From Cranoglanis bouderius (taxonomy: Eukaryota; Chordata; Actinopteri; Siluriformes; Cranoglanididae), in NCBI GenBank assembly GCA_023630585.1, contig CM042555.1:2692501-2756500 (forward strand): DNA of 64,000 nt, given 5' to 3'. A model generated the notes under the pieces. It was not told where the DNA came from, made no database searches, and was given only the letters and a program-made list of their open reading frames with translations. Positions 39,401 through 53,204 of the stretch are shown here, piece after piece. Each line of letters opens with the position of its first letter. Position 1 is the first letter of the stretch. The translations under genes and the position numbers were made by a program.

Positions 39401-39726
39401 CGTCCACTTTTCTCGTTTTCCGCCATACAAATGATAAAACTCCTGTCAGCGTTGGTTTCAGAATACACCGATATTTACACTTTTCATTCGAATAGAAAAA
39501 CTTGCTTTTATACTCTTATATTTTCTAATCTAATGAATTCAGCAACATTAGCTGTACGTTCTCAACACTTTATAACACAGAACATGCTAAGAGCTGGGCA
39601 ACATTATGTCTTAATGTTTAAAGGAGAAAAGGTGTCTCAAACGGTCACACAGATGACAAATTTATCACTTTTATAATTCGTTCACCTTTCAGTTACTATA
39701 CATTTATTTATCCAACTTATACAGCT

Positions 39727-41390
39727 TCCGTCCAGCCATCAATCCAACTTATACATTCATTCATCCATTCAACACACACAGCTTTATTATCCATCCATCC
39801 AACTTATACAACTTCCAGCTATTCATCCATCCATCCATCCAACATATACAGCTTGTAGCCATTCATTCATCCATCCATCCATCATATACAGCTTGTAGCC
39901 ATTCATTCATCCATCATCCATCCATCCAACATATACAGCTTGTAGCCATTCATTCATCCATCATCCATCCATCCATCCATCCAACATATACAGCTTGTAG
40001 CCATTCATTCATCCATCATCCATCCATCCATCCAACATATACAGCTTGTAGCCATTCATTCATCCATCATTCATCTATCCATCCAACATATACAGCTTGT
40101 AGCCATTCATTCATCCATCCATCCAACATATACAGCTTGTAGCCATTCATTCATCCATCATCCATCCATCCATCCAACATATACAGCTTGTAGCCATTCA
40201 TTCATCCATCCAGCCATCCATCCAACATATACAGCTTGTAGCCATTCATTAATCCATCATCCATCCATCCAACATATACAGCTTGTAGCCATTCATTCAT
40301 CCATCCAGCCATCCATCCAACATATACAGCTTGTAGCCATTCATTAATCCATCATCCATCCATCCAACATATACAGCTTGTAGCCATTCATTCATCCATC
40401 ATCCATCCATCCATCCAACATATACAGCTTGTAGCCATTCATTCATCCATCATCCATCCATCCATCCATCCATCCAACATATACAGCTTGTAGCCATTCA
40501 TTCATCCATCATTCATCTATCCATCCAACATATACAGCTTGTAGCCATTCATTCATCCATCCATACAACATATACAGCTTGTAGCCATTCATTCATCCAT
40601 CATCCATCCATCATCCATCCATCCAACATATACAGCTTGTAGCCATTCATTCATCCATCATCCATCCATCCATCCAACATATACAGCTTGTAGCCATTCA
40701 TTCATCCATCATCCATCCATCATATACAGCTTGTAGCCATTCATTCATCCATCATCCATCCAACATATACAGCTTGTAGCCATTCATTCATCTATCATCC
40801 ATCCATCCAACATATACAGCTTCCATCCATTCATCTATCCATTCAACATACAGCTTCTAGCCATCCATAGATCTTATATAGCTTCCATCCATTCAGCTTA
40901 TACAGCTTCCAGCCATCCACCTATTCAGCTAGTACAGCTTCCATCCATCCATCCATCCACCTATTCAACTTATACAGCTTCCAGCCATCCATCCATCCAC
41001 CTATTCATCTTATACAGCTTCCAGCCATCCATCCATCCACCTATTCAACTTATACAGCTTCCATCCATCCATCCATTCAACTTATACAGCTTCCAGCCAT
41101 CCATCCATTCACCTATTCAACTTATACAGCTTCCGGCCATTCAACCATTGATCCAACTAATACAGCTTCCACCCATCCAGCCATCTATCCCAATTTTACA
41201 GCTCCAGTCCTTTCGTTACTTCAACTTTTCCAGTCCTCATACGATTATCTATCCTTCATCCATCCATCCAGGTCCCATAGATGTATCATTTCATCCATCT
41301 TTTACAGCTCCTACCCATTCATTCATCCATGCAACTTTCACAGCTACCCTTCATCCAGACATCCATCCATCAATCCATCCATGAGGAAAG
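39727..41390. repeat. Large ATCC-rich minisatellite
   Basis: About 1.65 kb of units built from (CATC)n/(CATT)n plus ACATATACAGCTTGTAGC. In the core (39840-40800) the unit is ~40-50 bp, varying with the number of ATCC steps, and repeats about 20 times. From ~40800 on it changes to a TTATACAGCTTCCAGCCATC variant and then degenerates. It begins ~330 bp upstream of the ctdspl2 promoter region. Confidence 0.95.
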
Positions 41391-43549
41391 ATACCAGTCA
41401 CAGGAAAACAGTGGGACAGGATTTTTATAGAGGTTGCATGAAAAATTGCAATGTAGTACATAAAGCTTTCGAGAAATGACTTTTTGGATGGACATTCCTT
41501 TTTCTTATATATGAATCTGTAGAAGGAGAAATCAGTAAATATTTTTTAAAGATGTTTTAAAAACATAACATTCATTTCTCTGGGTTCCAAAATGGTGGTT
41601 AAGTAGAGAAGTTTCTTACACCTGAACACCATTACTCCAATAACACCTAGCAATGCTGAAAACCAGTAGTATTCAGATCACACCCACTGCTGCCAAGGTT
41701 TCATCACTTGAAATACAAACTCTTTTAATGCTGATGTTAAAGGTTTTTATTGATTTATTTTTACTTTATGGGGCTGTTTTTGTTGCATAATTTGCAAATA
41801 AATATCATGACCTCCACAAAAATAAAACAAGTTCATCCATCTTAATCACTTGGAGGTATTCTGGGACCATTTATTGTCTCAATATTTTATTTAAAAATAA
41901 ATAAAATCAGCTTTCCTGATAGCAGTAAATTGGCAGGATATTAATATAAGTAATCTTAAGTATGCTAAATGCCAAATCTCAAACATATGGACCGCAAAAT
42001 CAGTCCAAAGGAGGACCTGAAGTGCTTATAAAGCACATTTCTGCTGTAATTTTTCAGAGTAACAACCTGCTGTCTTGAAACGTGATTGGCTGAGAACCGC
42101 CAGAAATCACAAATTAACATCATGAGAGCGTGTTTGAACCAATCTTGATTGGCTAAACATTTCAATTTATCCATTTATGGACCTTGTTTTATTTTTGCGG
42201 AACTCGCATTATTTATTTGCAAATCCCCCGGCCCCCTAAAAAAAACCCTTTACATTTAATATCTAGTTAGACTGCAAGCAAAGAGCTCCTTCAAGCTGTT
42301 GAGTTGAACCAGTTGAGCATATATCTACATGTACAGTACTACCGAGTCGCGTCACAGTGATAGCAAAAAAGTTCTCGTCTAATACAACTCTGCTCTTTGG
42401 ACAGGTGGAATAAACAGTTTAACTTCGTACAGAACCGTAAAGATGTTTTATATACGTTTCCACGATCCACTTGGAAAACTCAGAACAATCGTAGATATTA
42501 AAGTACATTCAGAATGCTAACTTTCTAGGTTTTGCTCCATTAGGAAAAGCACACGAGTTAAAAGTCCGAGGGCTACAGGACACTGAGGTTTTCTACAGAA
42601 TTCAGCAGGATCGGTGGCACAAATATGTACATCAATCATCAAGATCATCCGTATCTGTCAGGCAAACGGGAAGCTGCGCCGCTCTCGCTGTGCTGTGGTA
42701 CAGTGTATTGCTTTTTGTATTTCTGTAGCTCTGTAGGCTAATATCCAATTACTCGCATGCAAAAAATAAATCTCTCAAAAAAAAACAAACAAACACAAAA
42801 ACCACCTGTTGAGCCACTGTAGAGTTCTTAACAGAACAGGAACATTAATTTAAAATGACTTGTGAGACTCCTGTACAATTTATTGTCCAAGAAACGAAGA
42901 ATGAGGAAATAAGAAAGGAAAAAAAAAAGAAAAAAAAAAAAAAAAAAGAGGCAATTTCCCATGCAGCGTTTCTGAAAAACGAAACATCAGCATTCGAAAA
43001 AAAAAGAAACAAACTGTATCCCCTCTGTCATGATCTCGTTCTGATGCGAGTTTAGGTTCTTTCACTAGAACCACTGCCACGACGGCGGTGCCGGGAACCT
43101 ACAGCTTAAATTCATCATTAAAAAAAAAAATTTAAATAATAAAATAAAATGTAAAAAATAAACTCGTCAGCAGGCGCGTGTCCGTTGAAAAGCCTGCTTT
43201 AGACTTGAGAGAAAAAAACCCAACACAATCTGTTTAGCAGGGAAAAAAACAAAATTTACATATTAAATATGTACACATGTGCAAATCAGTCATTTTACGC
43301 ATCCTTCAGATAGTTTTAAATTCATTTTAAGTCACTGATGAAAGACAAAAAATGAAATTAAAAAAAAAAAAAAAAATCAAATCCTTCTTAAAAAGTTGAA
43401 AGGAAACATCCATATCCACGCCGTGTTGAAATACAGCTCCGGCTAAGAAGCAGGTTCTTTTTTTTTTTTTTTCCCTTCTTCCCCCCCACCAATCCAATCT
43501 TGCGAGTACGAATATGGATGACGTGTCGATTTGAGACTCCGGACTGAGG
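41391..43549. other. Intergenic / probable golm2 3' UTR
   Basis: I see no coding exon. The part nearest the golm2 stop (about 42850-43549) is a likely 3'UTR. A minus-strand AATAAA at 42879-42884 is followed by a T/GT-rich stretch, making it one candidate polyadenylation signal, but other AATAAA matches further left (around 42187 and 42210) cannot be excluded. Confidence 0.45.
42879..42884 (-). terminator. golm2: Candidate golm2 polyadenylation signal
   Basis: AATAAA on the minus strand, ~670 nt downstream of the stop codon, with a TGTTCCTGTTCTGTT stretch 30-50 nt further on that could be the downstream GU/U element. One of several possible sites. Confidence 0.35.
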
Positions 43550-46500
43550 CTACAGGATGTCAATGGCTTGGTGTCGCTTGCCGTAATCCACGCCGCGATC
43601 TCCTGGAGCGTCCCGGTCTTCATCGTCTGGAACATGAGAGAGGGGAGGAGAGTTTAGGGAAGAAGGACGGCAATGAAACACAATACCTACTGCAGGTCAC
43701 TGAGAAACATGTAGGTATATAACATACATTGCTAATCAGCCAATCATGTGGCAGCAGCACAGCGCATCAAATCATGCAGATACAGGTCAAGAGCTTCAAG
43801 TTAATGTTCACATCAAACATCAGAATTGGGGAAAAAAGTGTGTGACTTTAAACGTGGCGTGGTTGTTGGTACCACATGGGCTGGTTTGAGTATTTCGGAA
43901 ACGGCTGATCTCCTGGGATTTTCACACACAACGGTCTCCAAGAGTGTGGGTGGAAACGACTTGTTGATAAGAGAGGTCAGAGGAAAATGGCCAGATTGGT
44001 TTGAGCTGCCAGGAAGGATATAGTAACTGAAGAGCAGAAAAGCATCTCAGCATGCACCGTATAGCATATACACCAATCCGGTACTGAGGACTGAGATTAA
44101 ACTGTTTTTATTTTTTTTAAATACGTATGCGTGCATAAAAGTGTGACAGACGATAGTCACGTCCGAGTTATGAGAGGAAGTCGAGAAGTGTGTGTGGAAA
44201 CGGTATTAGAACACACGTCAGACCGCGCTGTAGTGTAGTGAAATGACACTGGAAAAAAAGCAGTTCATAAAAAGTAGCGGAGTAATCAGCTTGTCAAGTC
44301 TGACAAGTTTTGCAGTTGATGCTAATGTTTTTGCATAGTTGGAATTATTTGCTTAACGTTATGTGGTTTAAAGTCATGGTGTTATATGAAGATGAATAGT
44401 GTCCATCAAACGCTGCTAAAATACACTCACGGTTGTGCTGTAGTACTTCCGAAAAATCATGATCCAAAGCTTTACAGTTTTTGGGACTCGGATCTATTGA
44501 AATAACAAGGAGCGCGGCGCTGCGGCATGCTGAAAATACCAGAGTGTCAGCCAAGGCAGTAGAAGCTTGGACCCGGAAACAGTATTATCGGAGGCTCGTC
44601 ACGTCACGACTTAACAAGCGGCTGGGAACCCAGACGAGAGAGCTTCAAGGGTCACGGTGTACAGTACACTCCATACACACACACACACACACACACTGGC
44701 TGAAAATAACACATACATCACTGAAAAGTCCAACACACAACCACACACACACACACGGATAAAAGACTATTACTTTTTTTTTTTTCACAAAATAAATGCA
44801 AAATAATTATAAATCTGTACATCATATCATGCCATTTTTAAAAAAAACATGGAATACATGCTTAAACATGGAATACTTCACTCTCAGGATAAAGAAAAGC
44901 CACGTTGATCGGAGTAACTCGTTTATTCTGGTCGGGGTCATTACGGTTTAAATTATGAGTACTAAGCTCATTCGTGAATATTGGAGGCGTATGTACAAGA
45001 ATAAATACAGGAGGGGGTTTAAAAACAAACAAACAAACAAACAAACGAGATAACCTTTCATGAATGTAAATGAAAAATGCAAAAAAAGGACTTTTCCCAA
45101 AAGTGTAGTCTTACACACCGTGCGGAGTGCAGAATAAATTTAATCAGATCGGAAAGGGGAAAACGTCAACTCGGGATTCCTACACGCGACCTTGGGATGG
45201 TCTCATCAACTACGAGTTCAGCAAGTCATGTTAAAGGGGTCATAGGATGATTTTTAAAAGTTCATTATTTTGTTTATTGGGTGTAATAGAATAGGTTAAC
45301 ATGCTTTAAATGTTCAAAAAAAAAAACAAAACAAAAAAAAAAACATGATATTTCACATACTGTCCCGGTATATAGTTCCGGTTTCTCCGAAGCCCCTCCT
45401 TTCCGAAAAGCCCAGCTGACCCATTGCGTTGTGATTGGCCAAAAACCTCAAGCGTGTGTCGGAAATGTAACGCCCCTTACCATAATCCAGAGCTCCAGCT
45501 TCCAAGGCTTCTAAAGCAATTGTAAACACGGTTATTAATGCCGTCGGTTTTACCGCATCAGTTCGAGCCCGAGTCAGGTTCTGATGATGATGATCGAGCG
45601 GATCAATCGGAACCGTCCTTGCGAGCGTGACTTGAGCAGAACGTTTCACCGTGGTAAGTTTTTATTTTGTGACTCTCTTACCTTCCAGATACGATGTTAT
45701 AACGGTTTAATTTGTCTTCTTCACTGTAACAACTTTATGTCCTGAAGTGACGACATAAAATACAGTTAAAAAAAAAATTTAATTAATTATAATTTTAAAA
45801 AATTATGGCGGCATCATGCTGATATTTCAAATTGTGACCTAGACGTTTGCGGAAGTAATATCTGGACTTGGATCCAGGCGTTTCAGGCAGGTCTGGAGCG
45901 GTGTTTTCTGTTAGATAAAATGAATCCCTTTGCGGGAGACTATGAGCTTTGTAACTTTGCAGATCTTATACATGCACAGACAGATACATTACACACTAAA
46001 GGGAAAGGAAAACATGAAAAAGCTTCATATGACCCCTTTAAATCAACATGGCTGCTCACGACATCAACAGCAAACACGGCAGCACTTCTTACCGTTAGAT
46101 GAACTATACTGTATGGATACAAGTATTTGCTGTTGATCGAGCAACATAGACGTATTCACTTGTTAAATCTAGAACACTGACTATACAGTTCGCTGTTTTG
46201 AGGAAAAAAATACATCACTCATCACCGTTAGCTAGCTGACCCATTGCGAACGAAAGTCAAAGTGGAGGCGTCCATGTTTTTTTTCCCCCCACTTTGTAGC
46301 TCGAACGCAGGGAGGTGAAAAATGCCGAGTTCAGCCTTTTCAGCCTGCTTTCTTATACCGTCTGCCTCTTTGCTATTTTTCCCACCTCCCCGACTACTCC
46401 ACATTCCCACAGCAATATACACCGAGTGTATTCTTCAACCCCTGACCACATGTTTTTTTAGGCAGCAATAGTAGTAATAATTATAATTATTCCAGCAGCA

Positions 46501-47037
46501 AACTTTTCAAATCAGCTTCAATGGTTTCACTGGGAAAAGCCTTTTTAATGTACCGTACTCTATAATCAAATCTCCCCCCCCCCCCCCCCATCCTGTCTTA
46601 TTTCCTGTCGCTTGGTTAAAGAGTACTGCCTGCTAGCACGATACATATATTTGAGAGTTTCTTATTTTAATCTCAAGACACAGACAAGCTTTATTTCCTC
46701 TCACCAGAGCTATCTTTGCGCGCGCACGCACACGCAGAGGCTGAAAAACCCAAAAGATATCCGAATAACAGCATGCATCACACTGAATAACCTGATCGCT
46801 GCGCTGTAATCCAGCCATCTTTATTCTGAGATGTGTTGTAATTTAATATCATCCTTAATCCGATCCTTCATCCGTTTACAGGACCGCTTTCATGAGCTTG
46901 AATTAAAATAAATAAATAAAAAGTAAACCTTCAGGACATGGCCCAAGTGCACTTACTTTAAACAAAACTTCCAAAATGTTTCCCTGAAAGTGCACCCAAG
47001 TGATGTATATGCATTTACTTAGAACTAAGAGCAAGCG

Positions 47038-47074
<37 letters not shown>

Positions 47075-47770
47075 ATGTGACTCTAAACAAAGCACTACGT
47101 GGACTAAGTAGACGAGCGAAGGCGGACATGAGGGAGGGCGACGGGACAGGAGAGGACGGACGGAGGAGGAAGAGCGACGCGAGGGACAGCCGGGGCTGTT
47201 CTCCCGGGCTCACCTTGGGCGTCTTCCTCGCCGCCGTCGCCGTCCTCCTCCTCGTTGTAGGCCAGCTCGGCCTGCTTGTCGGCCTCGTACTCGCCCACGT
47301 TGCCGTCGTCCCCGTTGTAGTCCGCCAGCTTGGAGGTGCGCTGCGGATCTACGGGGGATTCGTTCTCGTCAAAGAAGCGGCCTGAGCGGGCGGAGGAGAG
47401 AGAGAGAGAGAGAAAAAAACAGAGAGAGAAGAACGAGGGGGAAACAACAAGGAGAGAAAAAGGAAGAGGTCAGTCAGGATTAGGAGAGAGGGCGGCGTGA
47501 GAGTGAACGGATAAATCATTCGTTCGTAAGAGGAGAATAAGGAACGAGGAAAGAGAAAGAGGGATGAAACGAGGGATGCGGGCAGCAACTCTCACACATG
47601 CACACCTACACACCAACGTCCTAACTGCTTTAACGTCGTGTTCTTACTACTCAGGACCTGAGGAACTCGCTCTACACCCAACACACACACCCACACACAC
47701 ACACCTGAGAAATAAAAAACGTAGACTTTTCTGCAAGTCTTTGCATGCTGTGGTGGCATGTCTTTGCAGT

Positions 47771-47829
<59 letters not shown>

Positions 47830-49490
47830 CTGCTCATACTCACTCTGCCGATGTCGGAGTGGTGCAGCGGGGGCAGCGTCTCGCTGAGGGTCCATGGGGT
47901 TGGGCAGAACCTGAGCAGGATTCGGGGGAGGAGGCAGAGCCGCACCCGGATTATCAGGATCTGCACGTGGGGATGACGACAGATCAAAACCCAACGCAAC
48001 AATTTACATATTCAGATCAACTTCAATATTAAACCTGATATTTCAATTTATCTTTATTTTAATATTGTAGTCAAGATGTTCCTAATCACTAAAATGTTGA
48101 ACAGGAACTGAAAGGAGACACAGGAGGGGAGTTTACTGAAGCTTATACCACAGCTGATGAGTTCTGGATTCTGATTGGTCAAAAGCAGCTCTGCCAGTAG
48201 TGCGGCTCCAAATCACAGGTTTACGTTAACGCACTCGTTCTAATACGTTGTCGTTTCTATAGTGACAGCGCATTCACAGAGACTCCTATTGCAGACACTC
48301 CACGCGCTCAAGACTTTTAACATTTATGGAAGGAGTCTCCAGTGTCAGCGCTTCAGGATGAAGGAGTTTATGCGTTGCGGTTTCTCGGCAAAGTAACGAG
48401 CTGCGTTTTTTCCCTTCAAGAGGGAAATAAAGGGAGAGGCCGGTGAACAAACAACTGTTTATAGCTGATATAAGGTGAGTGAGAACGTGTTGCGCGACAC
48501 GAAATAACTAAGTAACTACAAACGGATAAAAAAAAAAAAGTTCAATCAGTTGTAATCATTAGAAACTGCTGTGATACGAGAGGAATTCTGTTATTGGAAA
48601 AGTAATTCTTTTGATGGATTATTTTCCTAACAGTATGTACTCAAGTGTTTCAATACTTGCTAATCGTATGTGTTTTGTTTTTTTTCGTTTTTTAAACTAA
48701 TTTACATGCAATTAAGGAAAAGCCTCCTGTTCAGCATGACGACGCGTTTCTTTGCTGCTCACCTTTCATTTGGCGCCGCTGCTCTCCGAACTCGTCTGCT
48801 TGGACTGCTGCCTTGTTGCCTTCATTCAACTCCACGGGTCTCTCCACGAGCGGCTGGGGAACCTGCTGCTGGATTGGTGGGAGACCTTTTCCTGCCCCTC
48901 CATCCTGGGGAAGGTCGGGACGGTCCAGAGGGAGGCCACGAGGAGCATCGAACCCAGGTCCCTCTCCAGCACCAGCTCCTGCTCTTACTACAGTGTCAAT
49001 AGCAGCATCAGGACCACCAGCATCAGGACCAGCATCAGGACCAGCTCCAGCTCCAGCTCCAGCTCCGGGCTGTTTGTCATGCAGCACCAAAACCGCCTCG
49101 TGCTGCGCTGTGATGGCTGGCTTTTTCAGGGCTGAGGGAACATTAACTAATATTTTACATTCCTTCTGTTTATTTGCCACTTGTACCTGTATCTGTCTGC
49201 ACACAAAATATACCTTAAATAATTCTCTTCCTTTCCAATATTTCTAAACTCTAAAGCCTGATTTTCTCGTGCAGCACGGATCAGGTTGCGAGTTTACGTT
49301 TTGTGTTTTTCTAAACTAAAAATCAGGATTAACTGTTGGAATGAAGACACTAATGGCTCTGGGGGGGTGAAAAACAGATTCCACTGCATTGTTAATACTC
49401 ACCAAACTGCAGGTCATCCACCTTTCCCACTTCACTGTCTTCAATACCGGGCATTCCAGCATCACTTCCTGGTTTCCCCAAATCATCTGT

Positions 49491-49536
<46 letters not shown>

Positions 49537-49868
49537 AGGGGATTGAGAAAGTGAGCAAAAGCAAGAATGAGAAACAGACAGAGAGACAAACAAAAGGAGA
49601 GAGAGAGAGAGAAATAGACAGATTGAGAGAGAGAGAGTGAGAGGAAGACAGGAGAGAGCAAGAGAGAGAGAGAGAGAGAGAGTTGAGAGGGATGATAGAG
49701 AGAGAGACGGGAGAGATAGAGGCAGACAGTAAGAGAGAGACAGAGAGAGAGAGAGAGAGAAATAGACAGATTGAGAGAGAGAAAGACAGAGAGACAGACA
49801 GGAGGGAGCAAAAGAGAGAGAGCGAGAAAGAGAGAGAGAGAGAGAAAGAAAGACAGCCACAAAGAAAC

Positions 49869-49907
<39 letters not shown>

Positions 49908-50406
49908 CTTATAAATTCAGAATATAGATTAAGTAAAATATACCACTGTTTATTATGATGATTTTAACGTTTCCTTTCTATTTTTACGTGACTATAACAG
50001 TAGGTGACGCTATAAAGACATGTAAAGGTAAACAGAGCGCCAGGTTTCCAGGTGGCAGCACACAAAGCTCTACCTTTTATATCAGGGCTGTCGTGACGCT
50101 GCGCGGCCACTGGGTGGTGCTCTCCTGCAGCCTCTGTACCGCGCTCAGCCTGAGCGACCACTGTACCAGCTTTACGCGTGTCCACCGTTTCCTACAGAAA
50201 CAGGAAGTAACGGCAGGTGGGATTGTCACAGAGAGCAAGAAATTAAAGCAGAAAATTTCATTTAAATACATTTTTATAATAATGTTGTTTCAAAAAACGA
50301 CACCATGCTTCTTTATATCTGGGGCAAAACGGACCGAAGAGGAAAAGCGAAATCATGACATAAATATTAACTTACAATAAGATCATCAGAAATGTTCTCT
50401 GTCAAA

Positions 50407-50449
<43 letters not shown>

Positions 50450-50520
50450 CGCTGCACCTTTTAAAAAGATATTTATCCTGATAGTTTTGATACAGGCTGA
50501 TGATAAAATGCCAGCAAATC

Positions 50521-50615
<95 letters not shown>

Positions 50616-51808
50616 AACAATGAAACATTCCCAGAATAAAGTATTCAACAAGGAAGAGGAAAAAGTTTTTTTTTTTTCCATGATATAATGTATATTAATT
50701 TAATATTAAATCATGATACAAGAGACCTTTCTTTGATATCCATCATGATACATCAGTTTGCTAATAAGCTTCCAATAAAGACAGATGATCAGATATTTTA
50801 TTTACATGTTCAGTAAAAAGATTTCAAGGCTGTCTGTGATATCTGTGATAAGTGTATTGTGACATAATTGATCACCATATCGATATCATTTCATATCGCT
50901 CCACAATGACTCATCAGTATAAATGGTAACGGAGTCGCTCAGTGGTAAAGAAATATCTGAGGAAGTGCATCTTGAGATCGTTCATCACGACAGCGACGTC
51001 AATCCCACACGCGTTTGCTTCTACCGCGAGAACTCTTCCAAAAGTTTTCTCCTCCACTTTCACTCCTTTAAGACCAGGAGTTACCATGAAGCTGATCGGT
51101 TACTACGTGCTTTACCCTGCACTTTAAAAACACAAAAGCTTGTCTGACACCAAAAACCGGTCAGGCATCGAGTGTCAAAGAGAATGTCAAGCGTTTGTGC
51201 TTTGTTAAAAAGGTGGGAAAACGACGTGCGAACGACGAAAAAGCGCGAAAGCTCGCTTCGCATGAAAACCCTCGGCACTGATCTATTTCATTCGATTCAT
51301 TTGAAATACGATACGATAAATATTTCGTCTATTTATTAGCGCCATAGTGTCTTGCTATGTTTTATAGGCTGGCTTCTTTTTGAATTATTAAAGTTTGGAT
51401 TAAAATTAAACTCATTTAAAAATTAGTGACCGATCCCCAAAAAAAAAAAAAAAAAAAAAACCCCAAAAACCCACAGTAATAAATATAATAACTGATAATC
51501 GTGAGTTGCGATGTTCATCGGTGTAAAAGGTGTTATTTTACACGATCGTCACAGCTTCTCTAACAAGTCAGGTTCGCAAAGCAGGGATGGTGTTTGTTCT
51601 CACGTTGATAACTCTTTAGCTCCTCCAGCAGGTCGGTAAAGAGGTCTGAAACGTCCACACGGACTGAAATACAAGTTTATGACGGAGTTAATGGAGGCGT
51701 GTGCTTTTACCTTTTTTAATTTGGTGGCTTTCTCTTCCAGCAGCTTCCTGCTCTCCTCGTACTCGTCTTTAAGCTGCGCTATCTGTTGGCCGCACTGCAG
51801 GCTACGGT

Positions 51809-51850
<42 letters not shown>

Positions 51851-53142
51851 CTCGCATTGAGTAAACACTCATTGCAGGAAAATGACAAACACACACAGCG
51901 CTGGAAACAGGAGCTTGTTCATTAAGAAATAAAATAAGCTGCATCTTAAAACCCCACACTTCACACCTAGTTATATAAACAAGCATTTTACCTTTTTTTA
52001 ATCGTTATTCTTTTATTCCTTTTCCTCTATTTCAATTGTTAAATCCTTACACTGACTTCCGATAAGTTTCAGAAGTGATTTTAAATTGAATAACCTGCAA
52101 CCAGGATAAGGATAAGGATAGAGAGCACATGGGAGCGACACTGGCCAATCGCGCGCATCTGTGAGCTCATGTATGTGGAAGAGGGCAAACAGCGCTTAGC
52201 TCAGAGTGTGTCACGCCGCTCTGCGCACTCAGGGCTAGGACCTGGCACTGCACTGCTTTTATCTTATATTGGGTGCGTCTCAATCAGCTCCCTAGGTGCT
52301 GAATCAGTGTATCGTGTACACGAGTTCAGGCACAGGTAAAGACCCTGGCTCACTACACACTGGGACACCGATGACTCAATTTCCGGCGACACGACCACGT
52401 ACTCGTGCTGTAAAACCTCACCACTGGTATTTACAGTATGAACAACAGGCAGGACCGATATCTGTCTGACATTATATGTCATATAAATTTGTTAGCTTAA
52501 TCACACGTGTTTCTGTCATGGTACTTCAAGCAGGAGTCATTAGACTCAAACAAACCGTATATAGAAAGTTAAAAAAATCAAAGCTAACGCAAGTAATCGT
52601 TTGAGAGCCACAACGATGATGATAAGAGTTTGTCCGAGAGTTCGTCCGCCATTTTGTTCAAGGGAACATAGTGAGCATCGATGCTCCCTGATTTTTGTGG
52701 TGCATTGTGGGATTTTTTTTAGGACACAAATGTTTGATGTGGATGACATTTTGCGATTGACAGCGCTTAAAATGGCCGACTCCCTGATCGGTGCCCTGAC
52801 TACTGAACTAGGGAGCTGATTGAGATGTGCCCTGAGTCTATTTCATCTTTAAAATTTTCATCTTACTATTTGCACCTGTGTTTTTAGGTCTTCATTGTCT
52901 ATAGGCAGACTGAGATTTTGGGGAGGGGGGGAGGTCCTTTAAGCAGGGTGAAGGTGTGTGAATTCATTATTTAAAGATAAATAAATAAATAAATAAATAA
53001 TGATTAATCGTAAATCATGTTCTCCCACTCCACTCACCTCTCATACTCCATCTTCCTCTCAAGGTTAGTGTTGTTCTTCTTCACCTCCCTCAGCTGCTCC
53101 TCCTGCCTAATAATCTCACCCCTCATCTCCTTCACCTGCTCT

Positions 53143-53204
<62 letters not shown>

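Noticed and set aside
39371..39676. 101-codon plus-strand frame starting at the ctdspl2 promoter
   Set aside because: No similarity or codon signal, and no splice or polyadenylation support; most likely chance.
47592..48032. CVCVCV- and THTHTH-rich frames around golm2 exon 9
   Set aside because: They run through a CA repeat into intron; the true exon 47844-47960 is fixed by phase with exons 8 and 10.
49392..49958. Long SLSLSLS- and EREREREK-type frames
   Set aside because: Products of the (GA)n tract; only 49403-49486 is exonic.
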